Source of the DNA: Sulfuricurvum sp.
Lineage (GTDB): Bacteria > Campylobacterota > Campylobacteria > Campylobacterales > Sulfurimonadaceae
Assembly: GCA_028718525.1 (NCBI GenBank)
Contig: JAQULP010000005.1
Coordinates: 45,548 to 109,547 of the forward strand
Length of the DNA: 64,000 nucleotides
Direction: 5' to 3'
Part shown: positions 57,301 through 64,000 of the stretch, piece after piece
Layout: each line of letters opens with the position of its first letter
Numbering within the stretch: the first letter of the stretch is position 1
Notes under the pieces: generated by a model
Databases searched by the model: none
Told to the model about the DNA's origin: nothing
The model's input: the letters and a program-made list of their open reading frames with translations, nothing else
Position numbers and translations under genes: made by a program

Positions 57301-60143
57301 TCAGCAAAGCGATGGTTGATTTTCAAAGCAGCATTTCCGAACCGGTACGCTTCAACGTAGCGATGCTGTGAGACCAATCCTGCACCGTAGAGGACATACC
57401 CGAACGCCGATCCACTGGTGTTTCCATATTTCAAAGAGAGATCGACGATTGATAGTGTTGCCCACTCCATTCTGCTCAAATCTGCCAGATAATAGACACT
57501 CTCCCAATACTCGACCAGCATTGCTACTATTTGCTGTTTGGTACTATTGTGCATCGTCGGCAATGATGCCAATGTTTGAACATGCTGAGTAGTGGGATGT
57601 GCCGCGATTTGGGTATTCAAAATCTCTAACGTTTTTAACAATGCTTGCCGATTCATTGACAAGCCCAGTCTTTTTAAAATATGCTCTCCGAACGCAGCTA
57701 CCCTTTCAAATCCATCGCCTCGAGTCACATTTAGATCTTTCAGCAATCGAAAACAAACGATATCCTCTTCGATGTTGTGAGTTTTAGTCATCAGAATATT
57801 GATTTCTTCTAAGGCTTGTTCATGAAAAGCATTAAGATACAAAATTTTAACCCTCAAAACTCCATAGCTAAATGCATTGCGTTTGGATTGACGTAAACGT
57901 CCATCTATGCCACTCTCTTCCAACCATGACAAACGATGATAGGCGTAAGCATATTCGTGTGTATGCATCATCACACCCAGCGCTTCGATATTGAGGTTTG
58001 CCAGCAGTGCCCATCGTGATTCACTACGATAGGATTGATTTAACAAATGTGTCAGTTGAACAATATCATGATAGTGACCTGATCGATAGAGGCGATATAA
58101 ATAGCCGCCGAGACGGTTTTGAAAATTGATCTTTTTTTCCGTAGGAATACTTGTATAAACATATTCGAGCAACAGATCATGTACAAAATAAATCTTGTGG
58201 CGGCTGATATCGATCAGCCCCTGTTTATCCAGCCTATCGATTACATCGAGCCGATATCGCATCGATTTTAACACACCGGTGGCAATCTCTAATTCCGTTC
58301 CGTTACCTAAAATCGACAATATCGAGAGGGCATCACGAGTTTTGGGATCAAGCCATTCCAAGCGCATCCGGATCAGTTCATTTCGGTCTTCAAAAGCACT
58401 CGATCTACGAATCTGTTCACTATCGGCTCTCCATATCCCCTGCTCAAAAGCAATCACTCCACTATCAAAAAAATTTTCCAGCAGTAACTTAAGATAAAAC
58501 GGATTACCAAGCGTTTTTTTATACACAAGTGGGCAAATATCGAAAGCGGATTTCCCATGATCCGAAAACCATTCCTGAAACATACGCTCATAATCATGCA
58601 GTGTCAGCGGCTCCAAGGCTAACGAGACAAATCGCTCTTCTTCACGCGATGCAAGTTCATTCAAAAGTTGATGGGCATAACGGTTTTTTTCCATCTCTTT
58701 ATCGCGATACATCAAAATCAAATGGACATATGAAAGATTTTCTTCGATAATGCTTTTAAGTATCAGTTCCGAAGAACCTTTATCAATCCAGTGGATATCG
58801 TCTAAAACAATTACCAGCGGACGGTTTTCACTGACTATGGCTCTAAACAATTCACTGAAAGCATAAGGTAATTGCTGATATCCGTCATTAAGTTGTTGCA
58901 ACGGGGATATTTTAAGACCAATTTCATGAAAAACAGGGAAAAAAGCAGCGAGGACATTCAAAGAGTGAGGCGATATTTTAGCGATTTTCAAAAGTGCCTT
59001 CTCTTCACTAAAATGCCCTTTTAATTGCATTAAAATATCTCGAAGAGTTGCATAAGCGTGGATTGATTTATTCTGTTGAAACTTTCCTTGAATAATGATA
59101 AGCGTTTCACGCTCCATCGTGTTAAGAAAATTTTGAATCAAACGTGTTTTACCGATTCCTCCGGTACCGCTAATCGCTATCGCGATTTGCGCAGGACGGG
59201 AAAATTGTTCTCGGAGGGTATTGAGTTTGTCCATTTCGCCATCACGTCCATACATCTCCCCCAAACTTAAAAAAGCAGGGCGATCGAGCGTAGCAATTTC
59301 AAACTTCTCTATACGCCCCCCCTTCTGAAGTGATTTAAGCGCTTTTTTCAGATCAAAAATCAATGCCTCATCGTGTTGATAACGGAGTGAAGGATTTTTT
59401 TCAATCAATTTTTGGACAATATCAGCAATAACCGACGGGAATCCATCAATTTTATCCGCAAGATTAGGTAGCTTTAATGCGATTTGTTTATGAATCAATT
59501 CATAACGGTCCTCCGTACGATACGGAGATTCACCGGAAAAAAGATGATAAAGAGTCATACCAAAACTATACAGGTCACTGCGAAAATCGATTTTTTGTCG
59601 TGTTCTTCCCGTTTGTTCGGGGGACATGTACATCAGGTTACCGGAGGTTCCCGCATGAACATCATTGTTATATTTAAAGCGATTATCGACAAATGAGTAC
59701 CCAAAATCGATGAGTTTGACCTCTTTACTCACAGGGTTATAAATGATATTTTTGGGATTGATATCGGCATGGATTATGTTTTTTTGATGCAAATATCCGA
59801 TTGCTTCGGCAATTCCGAGTGAAATGTATAATGATTCATCAATCGTAAAGGTACGTGTAAGAAGTAAATCATACAATGAAGTACCTCCAATATCTTTGAA
59901 TACATGAGCATATTCGCCAACCGATGAAACCACTTCCAGTAATGTTGAAAGATATGGTGAGTGTAAATGTGTTAGCAATTTTTGTTCATTTAGCATCTGA
60001 AGCATGCGATATTCCCGCATTTCAGATGGTTTTAGCATTTTAATGATCACATTCGTCTGTTCTGAGATCCGTCTAGCACGATACACAACCGTCGTTGCAT
60101 TCTCATGCAATGTTTCGATAATCTGATATTCTTTGCTTAACAC
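54390..60143 (-). CDS. Ser/Thr protein kinase - AAA ATPase - GAF - PAS - histidine kinase fusion (1917 aa)
   Basis: IIHADINPKNIIYN, LIDFGYS; Walker A GTGGIGKTRLI; MIAHQWRQPLAIMSAL; NILKNAIDAF; GTGLGLYMSKII. Confidence 0.92.
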   Translation of the reverse strand: MLSKEYQIIETLHENATTVVYRARRISEQTNVIIKMLKPSEMREYRMLQMLNEQKLLTHLHSPYLSTLLEVVSSVGEYAHVFKDIGGTSLYDLLLTRTFTIDESLYISLGIAEAIGYLHQKNIIHADINPKNIIYNPVSKEVKLIDFGYSFVDNRFKYNNDVHAGTSGNLMYMSPEQTGRTRQKIDFRSDLYSFGMTLYHLFSGESPYRTEDRYELIHKQIALKLPNLADKIDGFPSVIADIVQKLIEKNPSLRYQHDEALIFDLKKALKSLQKGGRIEKFEIATLDRPAFLSLGEMYGRDGEMDKLNTLREQFSRPAQIAIAISGTGGIGKTRLIQNFLNTMERETLIIIQGKFQQNKSIHAYATLRDILMQLKGHFSEEKALLKIAKISPHSLNVLAAFFPVFHEIGLKISPLQQLNDGYQQLPYAFSELFRAIVSENRPLVIVLDDIHWIDKGSSELILKSIIEENLSYVHLILMYRDKEMEKNRYAHQLLNELASREEERFVSLALEPLTLHDYERMFQEWFSDHGKSAFDICPLVYKKTLGNPFYLKLLLENFFDSGVIAFEQGIWRADSEQIRRSSAFEDRNELIRMRLEWLDPKTRDALSILSILGNGTELEIATGVLKSMRYRLDVIDRLDKQGLIDISRHKIYFVHDLLLEYVYTSIPTEKKINFQNRLGGYLYRLYRSGHYHDIVQLTHLLNQSYRSESRWALLANLNIEALGVMMHTHEYAYAYHRLSWLEESGIDGRLRQSKRNAFSYGVLRVKILYLNAFHEQALEEINILMTKTHNIEEDIVCFRLLKDLNVTRGDGFERVAAFGEHILKRLGLSMNRQALLKTLEILNTQIAAHPTTQHVQTLASLPTMHNSTKQQIVAMLVEYWESVYYLADLSRMEWATLSIVDLSLKYGNTSGSAFGYVLYGAGLVSQHRYVEAYRFGNAALKINHRFADEIMLPKVHNFMANFISPYAKGISSNISLYQKSLLQSKINGDIVFGTWANFLLHLSRFFAGESLDLLRENMDEERGWILHSNDQKMIAIYNHLYRCVAKYQQSQSPVEFDEVSALSLWEAEQFYPGLAWYAIIKAQEYWLNGDFDSALEVLQHYVRIESNEVIMFPKRYLHTYRCLILLGKNGPLSSDELSLLERDMSECDAYAKASPQKYKFWKLLIRAKSAREAKNFWDVAKYFDDAINEARKQNNPMHIAIAAMCTARFWQTKNYEDMSRHYLSEASIGFSHWGAYALSLTIRPTFNLSANHESIEHSSSSSLLRSEPANFRALLKSFYLLSQSIGKNELLKNLMQIILQNATASKAVLVLLEGDQYYVKASMRFQDGVIHLHHQRLAESILIPFHVIRHAIEVEHKVIVNDPAENGKFQYDPYFQAHSIASCSAFSASIEGEVRTIIYLENEEVFTPLSDDTIQTLRLLLTQAGIIYKNSSLYEMLQSNETNLNKAQQIAHVGSYQYNMTTDTLVWSAETYRIFELEPFSIDITQDWVMSHVHPDDLSKVLDEKEKILGGQPHSDMNNRIITAKGNIRSVYQRAEIYWEEEELKISGTIQDITESQHTEAKIKMLSSVVSQTPFSVILTDSKGKIEYANNQALAMTGYFLHELIGKKMSLFNAGTHSADFYTQLWETISLKRQSWRGTIVNRMKNGTLIDCDSTIFPIIGSHGEISNFVTIQDDVTESNLKDRLFLMQTRQAQMGEMLSMIAHQWRQPLAIMSALIARQKLNILLEKASFDEIGKNFNEMEVQIQHLSRTITDFKDFFKPDKQTSITTATKIVEKALELIEHSIMTRGITIDKDFRQNIEFRTYESELIQVVLNILKNAIDAFDETSKQRPKITLTTSNEGGNAVILIEDNAGGISQEVLETLFSPYVSTKSENGTGLGLYMSKIILEEHCHGQIKAENTSKGANFTLSFPFNHLE

Positions 60144-60299
60144 TTCTCTCCTTTAAATCTAAAAAACCATTTTACAACATTTTTTATTCATGTGTTTTTA
60201 CTGGAGTTGAAATTTGCCTTCCAGCTATTACGTTTGTATCAGTGAAAGTTCTTGATTTAACCTTGTTTCCTAGATTAGGACGTTTCAAAAAAAATTTCA

Positions 60300-62870
60300 T
60301 TACAAACTCAATATTTTGACTTCAATCTCTTCTGTAGGCATTGGTTTTGCATAAAAGTATCCTTGAATCTGAGAACACCCATTTTTAATCAAAAATTCTT
60401 TTTGATCATATGTCTCAACACCTTCGGCTATTATAGAGAGATTCAAGCTTTTTGAAAGAGCTATAATGGCTTTTACAATCGCACGATCATCTTCGTTCTG
60501 ATGCAGTTCCCGAACAAACGATTGATCGATTTTCAATCGATGTACCGGCAATCGTTTCAAATATGCCAACGAAGAATACCCGGTTCCAAAATCATCGATA
60601 GAGAGTTTAATTCCCATTTGGGTAATTTCTTTCAAAATTCGAATTGTTTCCTCCGGATCATCCATCACCTCATTTTCCGTAACTTCAAATTCAATCCACT
60701 CCCTTTTACACCCTGTTTCTTGAATCAATGATTCAACTATCGAAATAAAATCTTTTTGCTTGAGCTGTTTAATCGTCAAATTGAGTGAAAGAATCCCCGG
60801 TTCTAATCCATCACTATACCATCTTGCAAATTGCGCCATCGCTGTACGCATAACAAACTTATCCATCGCTACAATAAGTCCGGTTTCAATTGCTAATGGG
60901 ACAAAAACATTTGGAGCGACTACTCCAAGTGTTGGATGATTCCACCGAATCAATGCTTCCATTCCCAATAATTTATCGCTTAATCCGTCCACTTGAGGCT
61001 GATAAAAAACACAAAATTCCTCTCTCTCCAGCCCTCTGCGTAAACTTGATTCCAATGCAACCCGTTCATACGCTTGTTCCGTCATATCCTGAGTATAAAA
61101 ATTGAAACTGTTTCTTCCCTCTTTTTTTGCTTTATACATTGCAGCATCCGCATTTCGTAAAAGCGTATCAGGCGTGTCACCGTCTGATGGGTAAACACTG
61201 ATCCCTATACTACATGTTACATACAGTTCATGTTGATCAATACAAACAGGCATTTGCATTATTTGAACAATTTTTTCTGCCACTCTACTAACAATTTGTA
61301 CATCATCGACATAATCGATCATCAAACAAAACTCATCGCCGCCCAATCGAGAAATAGTATCGACATTGCGTAACTGGCTCTGCATCACATTAGCCACGTG
61401 AATCAATACCTGATCGCCCACTAAATGTCCGAGCGAATCGTTAATCTCTTTAAAACGATCCAAATCGATAAACAAAATAGCGACATACCGTTCATATCGC
61501 TGTGCGTGTTTGATTGCCTGATCCAAACGATCCATAAAAAGTCTTCGATTCGGAAGCTCCGTTAAAATATCATGATTAGCCCTATAATCCAAATGCTCTT
61601 CCAACAATTGCCGCCGTTCCATCTCCAGCGCCAATGACATAGTACTCGCCATTGCCATTGTAAAATCCTGCTCTTCAGGTTGCCATTCGTGAACTATGAG
61701 TGCTTCGTGACAAACAACACCTACGACTTTTCCACCACGTATGATTGGGATATCCAACATGGAAACAATCCCAAGCGGTTTAAGATATACATCGGTAAAT
61801 TCTGACGTTTTCGGATCATTTTGTGCATCATCGGCAATGATTAATTCACCTCTTTGCAGCGCAGCAAAGTACAATGGAAAATCATGTTCATGCAACACGG
61901 TTCCACACCTATGCTCATCTCTTTGTCGATCGTATAGATCATCACATACGATCATCGACCCATCCGGTGTCATTCTCCATAAACTCACTCTTTCAATCCC
62001 TAACGTATCTGCTGAAATTTCTGTTGCTTTCTGAATAGACGATTCTACATTGTCAAAATCGAGCTTTGACCACTCCAAAAGAGCGGTTTGATAGACATGG
62101 CTTTGTTCTAATCGCATCAATCCAATTTCAGAAAGTTCCTTAATATATTCTTGTAGAGAATGGGACATAACCGCAAAGCCTTCTTCCATCAATCCGATTT
62201 CATCATCATGTTTTTTTGATGGCAAGGCAATATCAAAATTTTTCTTGGCGATCTGTTGAGCCGCTTCCGATAGTGAACTTAACCGTAAGGTCATTTTTCG
62301 TATCACCATCCAAGCAAGGATCATCCCTAGAATAATGGCAACTAAGGCATATATACTCCCTTTTTGTATCAATGCAAAAAGCATATGTGATAATTCGGTA
62401 TCACTAAGTAAAACACGGCTGTATCCTACTATTTCTCCATCCAATCGTATGACACTTAACGTATCTACAACATCATGATGTTTCATTTGATAGATGTCAT
62501 CAGGTAAAGTTTTTATCCCTATCCATCCCTGACGGCTTGGTTCATCAACCAGAGTCTGATTTACATACCCATCATTGTCAGAGGCACGAATTCTCCCTGA
62601 TGTATCGATAATGAAAACCATAGATATCCCTGATACTTTTTGGATACTATTTATTAGATCTTTTAGTGTAGAGAGATCATTATTTTGAAGCGGTAAAGCA
62701 GCATTTGAGCTGAGCAGCATCGCAATTGATTCGCCCTTTCGGAAAAGCTGTTTTTCCATTTCACGATATTCACTAGCGATCAAATCATTAATAACAAACC
62801 CGATCAAAACTGCATGAATGAAAAAAATACTGGTGAGTAAACGTCCTCGTATTGTTCTAAAAAAAATCAT
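60300..62870 (-). CDS. HAMP-GAF-GGDEF-EAL membrane protein
   Basis: HAMP; RLGGDEFCLMI; MEALIRWNHP; DDFGTGYSSLAYL. Confidence 0.95.
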   Translation of the reverse strand: MIFFRTIRGRLLTSIFFIHAVLIGFVINDLIASEYREMEKQLFRKGESIAMLLSSNAALPLQNNDLSTLKDLINSIQKVSGISMVFIIDTSGRIRASDNDGYVNQTLVDEPSRQGWIGIKTLPDDIYQMKHHDVVDTLSVIRLDGEIVGYSRVLLSDTELSHMLFALIQKGSIYALVAIILGMILAWMVIRKMTLRLSSLSEAAQQIAKKNFDIALPSKKHDDEIGLMEEGFAVMSHSLQEYIKELSEIGLMRLEQSHVYQTALLEWSKLDFDNVESSIQKATEISADTLGIERVSLWRMTPDGSMIVCDDLYDRQRDEHRCGTVLHEHDFPLYFAALQRGELIIADDAQNDPKTSEFTDVYLKPLGIVSMLDIPIIRGGKVVGVVCHEALIVHEWQPEEQDFTMAMASTMSLALEMERRQLLEEHLDYRANHDILTELPNRRLFMDRLDQAIKHAQRYERYVAILFIDLDRFKEINDSLGHLVGDQVLIHVANVMQSQLRNVDTISRLGGDEFCLMIDYVDDVQIVSRVAEKIVQIMQMPVCIDQHELYVTCSIGISVYPSDGDTPDTLLRNADAAMYKAKKEGRNSFNFYTQDMTEQAYERVALESSLRRGLEREEFCVFYQPQVDGLSDKLLGMEALIRWNHPTLGVVAPNVFVPLAIETGLIVAMDKFVMRTAMAQFARWYSDGLEPGILSLNLTIKQLKQKDFISIVESLIQETGCKREWIEFEVTENEVMDDPEETIRILKEITQMGIKLSIDDFGTGYSSLAYLKRLPVHRLKIDQSFVRELHQNEDDRAIVKAIIALSKSLNLSIIAEGVETYDQKEFLIKNGCSQIQGYFYAKPMPTEEIEVKILSL

Positions 62871-63769
62871 TCTACCGGTCCTAAAGCAGCTTCGTATTGT
62901 TTCATAAACGACCGAACCGGTTCAAATGTTTTCAAATCAGCATATTCAAATCCATCAATTCCGGCATGTTCCAATAATTTTTTCCCTTCTGGCGTATTCT
63001 GTAATCCGATAAGCAAAACTGCCACTTTGTGCGCAATAACCGGATCAACATCAGATCTCACGGAGAGAGCGTTATTTAAAAGCGGGGGAGTTTCCCAGAG
63101 TATTTCCAATTCCTCGGCTTTGGCCGGATTTTCTTTCTTCCATTTATTCCAGGCACGCGGCCATGTCGCTGCAATATACGTATCTTTGGTATAGGTATTA
63201 AGAATAGCAGAAAAGTGGGAGCCAACATAATAGGGGATCATGTCACGATGGACATTGATCCCGTGCTCCCATAGATAGTATTTGGGCATAATTGCCCCTG
63301 CCAACGCACTTGGCGCCGAAAAAGAAATTTTTTTCCCTTTTAATTGCTTAAAATTCATAATATGAGAATCTTTACGAGCAATCAATATCCCTCGAAAAAT
63401 CGTATCATTTTTCATTTTTGCGATCGGGCCGTAGTTGTGTTCGAAACCTATAATGCTTTGATATGGGTTGGAAAGTGCAAAATGAAACTCCCCTTTTCGA
63501 ACCCGTTTTTCGTGTTCGACAAAATCTCTCGAAGTAACGAGATCGAATTTCACACCCTCGATGTTATTTTCAAGATAGTTTAGTATCGGTCGATAAGCAA
63601 TAAACATCTCCTTTGAATCTAAAAAAGCATTAATTCCAAACGCATAATTTTTATACTCTTTTTCAACACCAATTGGTTTGTATGTTCCCTTAGATTTTAT
63701 AATCTGATCACACCCCACGAAAGTTATTGCGATTAGCAGTAAAGAGATGGCGATTTTCAAATTTTTCAA
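62867..63769 (-). CDS. PhnD-like periplasmic substrate-binding lipoprotein
   Basis: Lipobox TFVGCDQ; YRPILNYLENNIEGVKFDLVTSRDFVEHEKRVRKGEFHFALSNPYQ; overlaps GGDEF-EAL gene by 4 nt. Confidence 0.88.
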   Translation of the reverse strand: MKNLKIAISLLLIAITFVGCDQIIKSKGTYKPIGVEKEYKNYAFGINAFLDSKEMFIAYRPILNYLENNIEGVKFDLVTSRDFVEHEKRVRKGEFHFALSNPYQSIIGFEHNYGPIAKMKNDTIFRGILIARKDSHIMNFKQLKGKKISFSAPSALAGAIMPKYYLWEHGINVHRDMIPYYVGSHFSAILNTYTKDTYIAATWPRAWNKWKKENPAKAEELEILWETPPLLNNALSVRSDVDPVIAHKVAVLLIGLQNTPEGKKLLEHAGIDGFEYADLKTFEPVRSFMKQYEAALGPVE

Positions 63770-64000
63770 TGTATAACTTTCATTCTATTTTTTGTACATT
63801 TCGACAAACAGTATACTAGTTATAAAAAATCATAAAACAATCACAACGACTATTACGAATCTATCATTTCAATTCATCTTTCGGGTATCCGCTGATCCGG
63901 ATAAAAGCACCGTTTCCCGATACGATCGTGCTGTCTTTTTGGGTAATCGAAAAAAAGAGCTCATTTGTCCCAAATGTCGCTTCTTTGTGTGTAACCGTTT

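Overview
This 64 kb window looks like a Campylobacterota chromosome (Sulfuricurvum/Sulfurimonas-like gene content; the taxon is inferred). It alternates dense signal-transduction clusters with accessory DNA. (1) 0.7-10 kb: CheB-CheR-PAS, PAS histidine kinase, PAS-GGDEF-EAL and PAS-GAF-HD-GYP genes with overlapping ends. (2) 10.18-16.95 kb: a transposon-like element with three tandem tyrosine recombinases and a TnpC/DUF6262-like protein. It is bounded by a 40-bp inverted repeat I found by eye (30 bp perfect, 38/40 overall) with CATTG at both outer edges, and it carries toxin-antitoxin (TA) genes as cargo. (3) 17.6-22.9 kb: DUF1924 cytochrome, diheme cytochrome and cytochrome b operon with an OmpR-type two-component system, bracketed by near-identical tandem 11-bp operator-like repeats, then a ZIP transporter. 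(4) 22.9-25.2 kb: IS21 remnant, ParD-like ORF and an IS3-family insertion that has destroyed a zeta-type toxin. (5) 25.2-30.9 kb: RND efflux operon. (6) 31.0-31.5 kb: two truncated toxins facing each other. (7) 31.5-38.5 kb: a 1900-aa hybrid kinase and a REC-PAS-GGDEF protein. (8) 38.6-47.8 kb: three hipBA modules with intact catalytic motifs flanking a 3.7 kb island of unrecognised minus-strand genes, an AT-rich iteron-like repeat block and a poly-A-split ORF. This is the best candidate for an undescribed system. (9) 47.9-63.8 kb: a minus-strand signalling cluster including a 1917-aa Ser/Thr kinase/ATPase/GAF/PAS/histidine kinase fusion. No rRNA, tRNA or CRISPR was recognised. All family calls come from motif reading without database searches.
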